64,000 nucleotides of DNA from VRUE01 sp963817905 (GTDB lineage Bacteria > Actinomycetota > Thermoleophilia > Solirubrobacterales > 70-9). Numbering within the stretch: the first letter of the stretch is position 1; each line of letters starts with the position of its first letter. The stretch is from positions 186,001-250,000 of the forward strand of contig CAWFPS010000002.1 of NCBI GenBank assembly GCA_963817905.1, read 5' to 3'. Of the stretch, positions 16,053 to 23,818 are shown piece by piece. A program made the position numbers and the translations under genes. Below the pieces are notes generated by a model that was not told the DNA's origin, did no database searches, and was given only the letters and a program-made list of their open reading frames with translations.

Positions 16053-18380
16053 ATGCTCGGCCTCGGGTCCTACGTTCTCGGTGCCCTGGCGCTGGTTGCC
16101 GTCGGGGCCTCGGTTGGCTTTACGGCGTACCGGCTCCGCCAGAGGCTGCTCCCCGCCTGGCAGGGCGCTCCCGCCCGCCTCGTCGAGGCTGTAGTCGGCA
16201 TCGCCCTGCTGGTCTGGCTGGGCGAGATCCTCGGCACCCTGAACCTCTTCTACGACTGGGCCCTGGTCGCCTCTTCTCTGCTGCTCACCGGAGTGGCAGC
16301 CTGGGGCCTTCGTCCCTCACCGCAGGAGACCCCGCCCCTGCCGGGGGGTGGCGCGGCAGGGGGGACCAGCCCCGAGGACGCTTTAGCGACCGCAGGGGCT
16401 GGTGGGTCCCCTGCCGTGACAGGCCCCGCCGGCCCAACCGCTGTCGCTTGGCTCGTGACTGTCGCCGTGATCGGGCTGGTCGTGGCCCACTGGGGCCTGA
16501 CCGCCAAGGACGCCCTGGACCGAGGCATCTTCAACTTCGACTCGCTCTGGTACCACATGCCATTCGCGGTGGACATGGCCCAGAGCCACTCGGTCACGGG
16601 CCTCCATTACACGGAGACGGTCTTCACCAACTGGTTCTACCCGCAGAACTCAGAGCTGCTCCACGCCACCGGCATCCTGCTCACGCACCGAGACACGCTC
16701 TCCCTGTTCATCAACTTCGCCTTCCTCGGCCTCAGCTTCCTAGCCGCCTGGTGCATCGGCCGCCCCTACGGCCGTGGCCACCTCACGGTCGTCGCAGCAG
16801 CAATCGTCCTCGAGTGCCACACGCTCGTCGTCCGTGAGCCCGGCGCCGCCAAGAACGACCTGGTAGCCGCCGCGCTCCTGCTCGCCGCCGTCGCAATCCT
16901 GGTCAACGCCTGGAGCCGCCATCGTCAGGACGGGACGCTCCTGCCGGGGGGTGGCGCGGCAGGGGGGACCAGCCCCGAGGACGCTTCAGCGACCGCAGGG
17001 GCTGGTGGTTCCCCTGCCGTGACAGGCCCCGCCGGCCCAGCCACCCTTGTCTGGCCCATCGCTGCCGCCGGGCTCGCAACCGGCCTCGCCGTGGGTACCA
17101 AGTCAACAGCCGTTGCGATGGCAGCGGCCCTGACCCTCGCCGTGATCGCCCTCGCGCCCGCCGGTCGCCGCCGGGTCACCTTCGGATGGTGGTTCGTCCC
17201 CGCCCTGCTGGGCGGCGGCTACTGGTACCTGCGCAACCTGATCGCCGCCGGCAACCCGCTGCCGCAGGCAACGAGCCTCGGCCCGGTCTCGCTGCCGCAC
17301 CCAGTGCGCCTGCAGGAAGGCCGACCGGACTTCGGCATCGTCCACTACGCCACCGACACCGGCGTCTGGCGCCACTACTTCGAGCCGGGATTGCACCAGG
17401 CCTTCGGCTCGCTCTGGCCACTGGTGATCGCCGCCGCAATCGCAGGCGGCCTGCTGGCCCTCATCCGCGGCCAGGACAGGGTCCTGCGCTGGGCCGGAGC
17501 GGTGGCCCTCTTCGGCCTCCTCGCCTACGCCTTCACTCCCCTCAGCGCCGCAGGCGCCGAGGGTGCCCCGGTCGGCTTCGGCATAAACATCCGCTACGCC
17601 ATCCCCCCGCTACTGCTCGGCCTGACCCTGCTTCCACTAGCGCCCCGCCGCCTGAGGGGCTGGCGCGAGTGGATCTTCTTGGGCGTCCTTCTCACCGTCC
17701 TGGTCATCACCAACCGCGCCGACGCCGCCCTCCGCGATCCCGCTCGCGTATTTGGCCTGGCCCTAGCGTTCCTCCTCGTAGGAGTCCCAGCTCTCCTCAT
17801 CTGGGTCGTGCTGAAAAAACGGCGCCTGCCAGGACCCGCCGGCCCGGGACGCTTCTTGGCCGTCGCTCTCACCGCCCTGCTCCTGCTCGCGATCGGCTAC
17901 CCACTCCAGCGCCACTACCTGGAAGACCGCTTCGGCCCGGATTCCGAAGTCCCGGGCCTGCACCTGGACAGCGCCTACCAGTGGGCACGCGACAGGTCCG
18001 ACACCCGCATCGGCCTCGCCGGCACGACCGCGGGCTTCCTCGGCTACGGCCTCTACGGCACAGATCTCTCCAACCGCGTCATCTACCTGGGAGAAAAGGG
18101 CCCCCACGGCGCCTACAACGCAATCCCCACCTGCGCCGCCTTCCGCACCGCCGTCAACCGGGCCGGCCTCGACTACCTGGTCACGACCCCGTTCCTCAAC
18201 TTCCTCCACACAGGGGAGCCGGTCCCGTCCCCAGAGTCCTCCTGGCTCCGCGGCGACAGCGCGGCGATCCCAATCCGCCACGACGGCCCGACAACTATCT
18301 GGAAGCTCCGAGGCGAACTCGACGCCTCCGGGTGCGGTGCGGCGAACGCCCCGCTCCGCCGGGTTCCAAATACGCCCTAG
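16053..18380 (+). CDS. GT-C-fold membrane glycosyltransferase-like protein with two in-frame repeat inserts
   Basis: A 775-aa multi-pass protein with more than ten hydrophobic segments. The loop after the first segments contains FNFDSLWYHMPFA, with the acidic residue and Tyr-His pattern of GT39/PMT-like glycosyltransferases, and the C-terminal third (from about residue 620) is a soluble domain. The donor is probably a polyprenyl-linked sugar; the acceptor is unknown. Two nearly identical 33-residue low-complexity inserts (PGGGAAGGTSPEDA, then ATAGAGGSPAVTGPAGP) at about residues 96-128 and 297-329 come from a 100-bp DNA repeat and probably lie in loops. The stop overlaps the convergent gene by four bases. 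Confidence 0.75.
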   Translation: MLGLGSYVLGALALVAVGASVGFTAYRLRQRLLPAWQGAPARLVEAVVGIALLVWLGEILGTLNLFYDWALVASSLLLTGVAAWGLRPSPQETPPLPGGGAAGGTSPEDALATAGAGGSPAVTGPAGPTAVAWLVTVAVIGLVVAHWGLTAKDALDRGIFNFDSLWYHMPFAVDMAQSHSVTGLHYTETVFTNWFYPQNSELLHATGILLTHRDTLSLFINFAFLGLSFLAAWCIGRPYGRGHLTVVAAAIVLECHTLVVREPGAAKNDLVAAALLLAAVAILVNAWSRHRQDGTLLPGGGAAGGTSPEDASATAGAGGSPAVTGPAGPATLVWPIAAAGLATGLAVGTKSTAVAMAAALTLAVIALAPAGRRRVTFGWWFVPALLGGGYWYLRNLIAAGNPLPQATSLGPVSLPHPVRLQEGRPDFGIVHYATDTGVWRHYFEPGLHQAFGSLWPLVIAAAIAGGLLALIRGQDRVLRWAGAVALFGLLAYAFTPLSAAGAEGAPVGFGINIRYAIPPLLLGLTLLPLAPRRLRGWREWIFLGVLLTVLVITNRADAALRDPARVFGLALAFLLVGVPALLIWVVLKKRRLPGPAGPGRFLAVALTALLLLAIGYPLQRHYLEDRFGPDSEVPGLHLDSAYQWARDRSDTRIGLAGTTAGFLGYGLYGTDLSNRVIYLGEKGPHGAYNAIPTCAAFRTAVNRAGLDYLVTTPFLNFLHTGEPVPSPESSWLRGDSAAIPIRHDGPTTIWKLRGELDASGCGAANAPLRRVPNTP
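16337..16436 (+). repeat. 100-bp palindromic insert, copy 1
   Basis: Matches 16940-17039 at 98 of 100 positions and sits in the same codon phase. It contains an inverted repeat pairing GGCAGGGGGGACCAGCCCC with a near-complement ending CCCCTGCC, so the RNA should fold into a long hairpin. Confidence 0.88.
16940..17039 (+). repeat. 100-bp palindromic insert, copy 2
   Basis: Second copy, exactly 603 bases (201 codons) downstream of copy 1, differing at two positions (CTTTAG/CTTCAG and GTGGGT/GTGGTT). Flanking sequences on both sides are unrelated to those of copy 1, as expected for insertion of a discrete element. Confidence 0.88.
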
Positions 18381-18937
18381 TCGTCTGAGTCGTCTTGGGC
18401 GGCAGGCTCGCCGGCTCGCCGGATCACGATCTGATCGGCGTCGATGCGCACGGTGACCTCGCTCTTGCCGGCCCAATGCTCGGCATACACGGGGTTGTCC
18501 TTGACCGAGGGGTCGAGCCAGAGGCCGTAGCCGTCGGTCTCGCCGTGGTCGAAGCTTGCCTCGAGGTCTTTGCGGCGCCCGCGTCCGCCGCGACGGCCGC
18601 GGCGACGGCGGCGTTTCGGGCGGTCGCCGCCCTCGCCGTCTGAGGAGTCCTTCTCTTTCTCCTTCTCCTCGTCCTCGTCGCCGGACTCGGGCTCCTCGTC
18701 CACGGCCTCCGCCTCCTCGGCGGTCGCGGCCTCGATCTCGGCCTCGATCTCGTCGCGCAGGTCGAGGTCGCCGGAGGCGGAGTCCTCCTCGTCGGGGGTG
18801 AACCCGTGCTGTTTGCGGAACTCGCGCAGCTCGGAGGTGCTGACTTCGAGCTGGTGAGCGATCCAGGCGTCGGTGCGCCCCTGCCGTACCCAGGCGCGGA
18901 TCTGGTTCAGTTGTGGCTTCAGTGAGCGTCTTGCCAT
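18377..18937 (-). CDS. Hypothetical protein with N-terminal HTH and acidic/basic low-complexity middle
   Basis: A 186-residue protein of unknown function. Residues 5-45 (NQIRAWVRQGRTDAWIAHQL, EVSTSELREFRKQHG) look like a small helix-turn-helix. A long acidic stretch follows (about 50-100), then a basic RRRRRGRRGGRGRR patch, and a conserved-looking C-terminus with YGLWLDPSVKDNP. The layout suggests nucleic-acid binding. ATG 18937 is preceded by TAGACT with a 9-nt gap, so it is probably leaderless. Its stop overlaps the glycosyltransferase stop. Confidence 0.72.
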   Translation of the reverse strand: MARRSLKPQLNQIRAWVRQGRTDAWIAHQLEVSTSELREFRKQHGFTPDEEDSASGDLDLRDEIEAEIEAATAEEAEAVDEEPESGDEDEEKEKEKDSSDGEGGDRPKRRRRRGRRGGRGRRKDLEASFDHGETDGYGLWLDPSVKDNPVYAEHWAGKSEVTVRIDADQIVIRRAGEPAAQDDSDD

Positions 18938-18975
18938 CGGCGCGCGAGTCTATTCAACCGGGGCGGTCATGCGCC

Positions 18976-19209
18976 CTACGCCATCAGGAAGGCGAGCGCC
19001 TCGAACATGGACACGACGACGACGGCGACGGTCACGGTCAGGCAGACGGCGAGGACGCTGAAGCGCACCTTGCCCGCCTGCTCCACGCGGGTGATCCTTC
19101 GCGCCCGCGAGCGGTTGGCGGCGCGGCGGCGAAGCTGCTCGCGGCGGCGGCGCTCAAGTGATGTCTCCTGCTCGAAGGCCGTCTCGAACTGGGAGAAGCT
19201 TTGACGCAT
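18976..19209 (-). CDS. Small single-pass membrane protein
   Basis: A 77-residue protein (Met at 19209; an ATG two codons upstream at 19215 is also possible). Residues 10-45 are charged and Arg-rich (SLERRRREQLRRRAANRSRA), followed by a C-terminal hydrophobic helix (VLAVCLTVTVAVVVVSMF). The layout suggests a cytoplasmic basic region anchored by one membrane helix. No family was recognised. It lies 38 bp upstream of the HTH protein gene on the same strand. Confidence 0.55.
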   Translation of the reverse strand: MRQSFSQFETAFEQETSLERRRREQLRRRAANRSRARRITRVEQAGKVRFSVLAVCLTVTVAVVVVSMFEALAFLMA

Positions 19210-19308
19210 TCGCATAAGTCGGGTGGCCCGGGGGCCGCGGGGACCGTAGCAAAGGCAGACAAGCGCTTGCGGGCGCCTAAAGCGTGCGATGCGTCACGAG
19301 GGGCACGC

Positions 19309-19830
19309 TCAGCAGGCGCCCCAGAGCCCCCGTCCGGCCCGCGCCGCATGCAGCTCCAGGCGCCGAAACAGCGGCGCGTAGCGGTTGTTGGGCGGGATCG
19401 TCAGCGAGCGGGCGAGGCCGCGGCGGACAAGGGTCGCGTTGACGAAGCGGTGTCCCAGGTAGGCGTAGGCGAGCAGCCGGCCGTAGATGTCGCGCCGCTC
19501 GACCCCGAAGACCAGCCGCACCTTGTGCCCTTCGACCAGGCGGTGGTTGAAGGCCGAGGCCTGCGGCCCGAAGCACTGCACGGGCGTGTCCGGCTTCACC
19601 GTCTCCGGCGTGTCGACGCCGATGTAGCGCACGTCCTCGACCCGGTCGCCGATCCGCACTTCGACCGTGTCGCCGTCGACGACCCGGGTTACGAACGCGA
19701 CGGCGGTGCGGGGAGCGCCGCCGGCCCGGCTGTTGCCCTCCCACGGTCGCAGAATCAAGACGGCAGCGACCGCCAGCAACGCCAGGCTGCCGAGCTGGCC
19801 GCGCCGCCACCCGTTCCGATGTCTCATCAC
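19309..19830 (-). CDS. Thermonuclease (staphylococcal nuclease-like) with signal anchor
   Basis: A 173-residue SNase-fold nuclease. An N-terminal hydrophobic segment (LGSLALLAVAAVLIL, residues 14-28) would export or anchor it. The OB-fold shows VVDGDTVEV, the catalytic RYIGVDTPE with Arg and Asp, and the second Arg region DIYGRLLAY. The length and motif order match secreted nucleases, so it is probably active on extracellular or periplasmic-space DNA or RNA. Transcribed alone. Confidence 0.88.
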   Translation of the reverse strand: MMRHRNGWRRGQLGSLALLAVAAVLILRPWEGNSRAGGAPRTAVAFVTRVVDGDTVEVRIGDRVEDVRYIGVDTPETVKPDTPVQCFGPQASAFNHRLVEGHKVRLVFGVERRDIYGRLLAYAYLGHRFVNATLVRRGLARSLTIPPNNRYAPLFRRLELHAARAGRGLWGAC

Positions 19831-19870
19831 TGCCTAAGCAGCCGGGCGGGAGAACTCTCCCCCCGGGGCT

Positions 19871-20791
19871 CTACGGAATTCGCCGCACGGAAGAGAGCAA
19901 GCTCTCCTTGATCTGGGCGATGATCTCCAGGGCGTCGTTCCACTCGCGCTGCCAGACGTTGCGGCCGAAGATCACGCCTGAGCCGCCCGCCTCCATGATC
20001 TCGCGGGTGTGGTTGAGCACGGTCGCGTCATCGACCTTGGAGCCGCCGGAGAGCACGACCAGCGAGCGGCCGGCCGACTCGACGCACTGGCGGATCGCCT
20101 CGCCCTCGTCGACCTGCATCTCGTTGTAGGGAGCCGGGGCGTCCTTGTCGGTCTCGGCGTCGATCTTCGGCATGTTGAGCTTGACCACGTCGGCGCCCAT
20201 CTCCATCGCCATCCGCGCCGCGTAGTCGATCGCGTAGAAGGAGCCGGGGCCGCCCTTGCCTTCGACCGCTTCGCCGCGCGGGTAGGACCAGACGATCAGC
20301 GGCATGCCGAAGCGGTCGCAGTCCTCGCGCACCCGGCGCAGCTGGGCGAGGTCCTCGTCCTGGCGCGGCGAGCCGACGTAGAGCGTGTAGCCGACCGCGT
20401 CGGCGCCGAGCCGCACCGCGTCCTCGACACTGGCGTTGCAGGCGGAGAAGGCGTGAGCGGAGGAGGGGATGTCGGTCTTGCCGTTGACCTTGAGGATCAG
20501 CGGCACCTGGCCGGCGTAGTCGGGGTAGTACTTGGTCGCCATCCCGATCTGGCAGGCGAGGGCCGAGTAGCCCGCCTCGGCGGCGAGGCGGAACTGGTAA
20601 TCGGGATCCTTCGACGCCGGGTTGGGGAAGAAGTCGCGTGGGCCGTGCTCGATGCCCTGGTCGATCGGCAGCAGCATCAGGGTGCCGTTGCCGGGACCGA
20701 ACTCGAAGAGCAGGCGCCGCAGGCGGGCTCGTTTGCCGGGGGCCAGGGTTGCCAGCAGTGATTTCTGCTCGGTCAGGCTCTTCAACTCCAC
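19871..20791 (-). CDS. Class I fructose-bisphosphate aldolase (archaeal/DhnA type)
   Basis: Cleaves fructose-1,6-bisphosphate in glycolysis through a Schiff base. The 306-aa protein contains PIDQGIEHGP near residue 42, LKVNGKTD, the catalytic Tyr region WSYPRGE, the Schiff-base Lys in ADVVKLNMP, and the phosphate-binding LSGGSK and GVIFGRNVWQ. This is the DhnA/FbaB branch. GTG 20791 is supported by a strong AGGAGG about 8 nt upstream. It diverges from the pseudo-rhomboid gene. Confidence 0.92.
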   Translation of the reverse strand: MELKSLTEQKSLLATLAPGKRARLRRLLFEFGPGNGTLMLLPIDQGIEHGPRDFFPNPASKDPDYQFRLAAEAGYSALACQIGMATKYYPDYAGQVPLILKVNGKTDIPSSAHAFSACNASVEDAVRLGADAVGYTLYVGSPRQDEDLAQLRRVREDCDRFGMPLIVWSYPRGEAVEGKGGPGSFYAIDYAARMAMEMGADVVKLNMPKIDAETDKDAPAPYNEMQVDEGEAIRQCVESAGRSLVVLSGGSKVDDATVLNHTREIMEAGGSGVIFGRNVWQREWNDALEIIAQIKESLLSSVRRIP

Positions 20792-20893
20792 GCTGTTTTC
20801 CTCCTAGGATCCTCGAAGACGGGTGTCTGGGCAGTATGTCATCGGCGCTGCCCCGCGACCCCTGAGCGGTGGGCGGTTATCCTCGGATGAACC

Positions 20894-21667
20894 ATGAGCG
20901 AGACTGAGCTCAGCGTCATCTGCAAGAACTGTGGCTCCGAGGTCAGTCCCTACGTAACCGAGTGCCCCTACTGCGGCGCTCGCCTGCGCAAGCGGGCGCC
21001 GAAGCTGGAACGCCGCGGCGACGGCCTGGAGGCGAAGCCGCGCCGCCGCAAGCGGCCCAAGCTGCTGCGCCGTCGCCGGCCGCGGGCAGGCGAGCCGGAG
21101 CTGCGATTCCGGCCCTACGCGACGGCGGCCGTGATCTTCGGCTCCGCCGCGCTGCTCCTGCTCTTGAAGGCGACGGGGTCGGAGATCAGCGGCTACGGCG
21201 GCCTGGTCGTGCCCTACGCCGACCAGTGGTGGCGCTTCCTCACCGCACCCTTCGCCTACGTCGACGTCGGTTACCTCTTCGTCGTCGCCGTCGGCCTGGC
21301 GATCTTCGGCACCGGCCTGGAGCGGCGGCTCGGCACTGCGGCCACGGCCCTGCTCCTCGTCGCCTGCGGCTCGCTGGGGGCGCTGGCGGCGAGCGGCATC
21401 GCCAACGCCCAGGGGAACTTCGAGGTGATCGCCGGCGGCAACGGCATGGCGCTGGGAGCCGTCGCCGCCTGGTTCGCGATCCGCCGCGCCGAGGCCCACG
21501 GCGCGATCGACGAGGACTACGACCTGATCGGCGTCGCCGTTGCCGCCGCGGTCCTGCTGGCGCTGCCGGTCTTCGACTCCAGCGCCGATCCCTTCGCCGG
21601 CTTGGTCGGGGCCGCCGTGGGTGGCCTGGCGGGCCTGGCCGCCTCCGCCCTGCGCGGCTCGCACTAG
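20894..21667 (+). CDS. Zinc-ribbon rhomboid-like membrane protein (catalytic residues missing)
   Basis: A 257-residue membrane protein. The N-terminal zinc ribbon has two Cys pairs (CKNCGSEV and CPYCGARL, residues 10-32), then a basic linker and six hydrophobic segments (about 80-255). The WWRFLTAPFAY segment matches rhomboid loop 1. The usual serine motif G-x-S-G is GGNGMALG here and the C-terminal catalytic His position reads AGLVGA, so this is probably an inactive rhomboid relative with a binding role. TATCCT lies 10 nt before the ATG. Confidence 0.72.
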   Translation: MSETELSVICKNCGSEVSPYVTECPYCGARLRKRAPKLERRGDGLEAKPRRRKRPKLLRRRRPRAGEPELRFRPYATAAVIFGSAALLLLLKATGSEISGYGGLVVPYADQWWRFLTAPFAYVDVGYLFVVAVGLAIFGTGLERRLGTAATALLLVACGSLGALAASGIANAQGNFEVIAGGNGMALGAVAAWFAIRRAEAHGAIDEDYDLIGVAVAAAVLLALPVFDSSADPFAGLVGAAVGGLAGLAASALRGSH

Positions 21668-21766
21668 CTGGGCGCCGCCTCCTCCGCTCCCGGGCGGGCG
21701 CGCTAGTCATACCCGGCGATCTCGCGCCCGCCCTCCCGCGTCCGGGGGCGACTAGTGTCCACCTTT

Positions 21767-22090
21767 GTGCCCTCTGACGAGCAACTCGACGCGGCGATCG
21801 AGCGGCTGACGGAGGCCGGGCGCTTCGCCGAGGCGGAGCAGATCGTCTCGCGGTCAGCGCCACAGCTGCAGAAGGTCCTCGCCGCCGCGCTCGCCGAGGG
21901 CGGCTGGTTCGGCGAGTCCCACGACTCCGAGGCGCTGAAGGCGGCCACCGCGCCGGACCCCGAGGAGCGGATCGCTGCGGTCCGCTCGCTGCTCGCCGAG
22001 GAGGCGCGGATGGGAATGTTGGTTGGAGTCGCCGTCGGCTGGGCACTTCATGCAGAGTTGAACGACACCGAGAACGAAGGAGAAAGCTGA
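21767..22090 (+). CDS. Hypothetical protein, about 107 residues
   Basis: A small mostly helical acidic protein (SDEQLDAAIERLTEAGRF, AEAEQIVSRSAPQLQKVLAA) with a C-terminal hydrophobic stretch (MGMLVGVAVGWALHAEL). GTG 21767 follows TAGTGT by 8 nt; GTG 21755 overlaps that hexamer and is less likely. It stops 2 bases before the UPF0173 hydrolase, so the two are cotranscribed. No family was recognised. Confidence 0.65.
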   Translation: MPSDEQLDAAIERLTEAGRFAEAEQIVSRSAPQLQKVLAAALAEGGWFGESHDSEALKAATAPDPEERIAAVRSLLAEEARMGMLVGVAVGWALHAELNDTENEGES

Positions 22091-22092
22091 CG

Positions 22093-22809
22093 ATGGAGAT
22101 CAAGTTTCACGGCCACTCGTGCTTCGAACTGAGCGAGGGCGACATCCGGGTTCTGATCGACCCCTTCCTGGCGCCCAACAACCCGGCGGCGACCGCGAGT
22201 GCCGCAGACGTCACCCCGACCCACGTCGCCATCTCGCACGGCCACGCCGACCACATGGCCGACGCGGTTCCGGTCGCCAAGGCCAGCGGCGCCGAGTGCG
22301 TGGCGGTGGTCGAGATCGCCGAATGGCTCAAGGAGATGGGCGTGGAGAAGGTCTATGACCCCAATCTCGGCGGCACCGTGCGCTTCGATTGGGGCTGGAT
22401 CAAGCTCGTGCCGGCCTGGCACACCAGCACCCTCCCCGGCTCTCCGGAGTCCCCTTTCAGCCCGACCTCCGGCTCGGCTGTCGGCACGGCGGCGGGCCTG
22501 CTCATCAATCTGGGCGGCCTCACGGTCTACCACGCCGGCGACACCTGCCTGTTCAGCGACATGAAGCTGATCGCCGAGCGCAACCCGGTCGACGTGGCGA
22601 TGCTGCCTGTCGGCGGTCATTACACGATGGATCGCCACGACGGTGTCGTTGCAGCAGGGTTCGTCGGCGCCGACACCGTGATCCCGATGCACTTCGACAC
22701 CTTCCCCCCGATCGAGATCGACTCGGCTGCGTTCAAGGCGGACGTTGAGGCGACGACCTCCGCGACCGTGGTCGTGCTCAAGCCGGGGGAGTCGCACACG
22801 ACTGGCTGA
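22093..22809 (+). CDS. UPF0173-type metal-dependent hydrolase (metallo-beta-lactamase fold)
   Basis: A 238-residue metallo-hydrolase with HGHSCFEL at the N-terminus, the metal motif SHGHADHM (H-x-H-x-D-H), the third His in VPAWHTST, YHAGDTCLFSDM with the bridging Asp, and a C-terminal IPMHFDTFP. All residues needed for two metals appear present. The substrate of the UPF0173 (YtkL-like) family is not established. It follows the 107-aa gene closely and probably shares its mRNA. Confidence 0.9.
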   Translation: MEIKFHGHSCFELSEGDIRVLIDPFLAPNNPAATASAADVTPTHVAISHGHADHMADAVPVAKASGAECVAVVEIAEWLKEMGVEKVYDPNLGGTVRFDWGWIKLVPAWHTSTLPGSPESPFSPTSGSAVGTAAGLLINLGGLTVYHAGDTCLFSDMKLIAERNPVDVAMLPVGGHYTMDRHDGVVAAGFVGADTVIPMHFDTFPPIEIDSAAFKADVEATTSATVVVLKPGESHTTG

Positions 22810-22869
22810 GCAGCCAGTCCGCTGCTAGTCTCGCTCGACCCCCCCGCAGCCGAGCCGAGGAGAGCACCG

Positions 22870-23796
22870 ATGGGAACCACTGAGGCATCCGGGACCGAGA
22901 CGCGGACCGAGCGCGCCGACTTCCAGGCGACCGCCGACCCGGCCCTGAACGAGGCCGCCGACCGCACCGGCGAGATCAAGCTCCTCACCTACGAGGAGCT
23001 CTACCTGCTCTGGGAGCGCCAGCAGTGGCAGACCCAGGAGCTCGACTTCAGCCGCGACCGCGAGGACTGGAACGAGCGCTTCGACGACGAAGAGCGCTTC
23101 CAGCGCATGTACGGGCTCTCCTCCTTCTTCATCGGCGAGCAGAAGGTGGCCGAGGAGCTGGGACCGATCATGCGGGCGGCGCCGACCGAGGAGCAGCGCA
23201 TCTTCCTCTGTACCCAGATCGCTGACGAGGCTCGCCACGTGCGCTTCTTCGAGCGCTTCTACCGCGAGGTCGGCGTACTCGAGTCCGACCAGCTCTCCGA
23301 GATGCTGGCGCAGACCTCCGAGCACCTCAACGAGAACTTCGGCCGCCTCTTCGACGAGATGCTGAAGCAGCGCACCGATCGCCTCGCGGTCGAGCCCGAG
23401 GACACTGAGGCGCTGGTCGAGGCGGTGACGATCTACCACATGGTGATCGAGGGGATGCTCGCCCTCACCGGCCAGCACTTCATCATGGACTACAACGAAA
23501 GCGAGGGGACGCTGCCGGGCTTCGTCGAGGGCTTCCAGAACGTCGCCCGGGACGAGCACCGCCACGTCGCCTTCGGCTCGGTCTTCCTGCGCGAGAAGGC
23601 GGGCGAGGACGAGCGCTACAAGCAGGCGATCCAGCGCACCCTGGAGGAGTCCCTGCCGGTGGCGGACCGGGTGCTCTCACCGCCCTGGGCGCCGGAGGAC
23701 GAGGACTACGAAGTCTTCGGCTACTCGCTCGCCGACACGCGCAAGTTCGCCGGCACCTGCCTGATGCGCCGCCTCAAGGTGATCGGCCTCCAGTAG
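22870..23796 (+). CDS. R2-like ligand-binding oxidase (ribonucleotide reductase R2 homologue)
   Basis: A 308-residue ferritin-like di-metal carboxylate protein. Metal ligands are visible in FFIGEQKVAEE, ADEARHVRFF (E-x2-H), VIEGMLALTG and RDEHRHVAFGS (E-x2-H). Length and motif spacing match the R2lox group (Mn/Fe oxidases described in mycobacteria) better than a classical NrdB/NrdF, and no R1 gene is nearby. Function is unclear. ATG 22870 has GAGGAGAG about 6 nt upstream, so this gene has a leader, unlike many neighbours. Confidence 0.85.
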   Translation: MGTTEASGTETRTERADFQATADPALNEAADRTGEIKLLTYEELYLLWERQQWQTQELDFSRDREDWNERFDDEERFQRMYGLSSFFIGEQKVAEELGPIMRAAPTEEQRIFLCTQIADEARHVRFFERFYREVGVLESDQLSEMLAQTSEHLNENFGRLFDEMLKQRTDRLAVEPEDTEALVEAVTIYHMVIEGMLALTGQHFIMDYNESEGTLPGFVEGFQNVARDEHRHVAFGSVFLREKAGEDERYKQAIQRTLEESLPVADRVLSPPWAPEDEDYEVFGYSLADTRKFAGTCLMRRLKVIGLQ

Positions 23797-23818
23797 GAGG
23801 CCGGTTCGGGCGGGGCGC

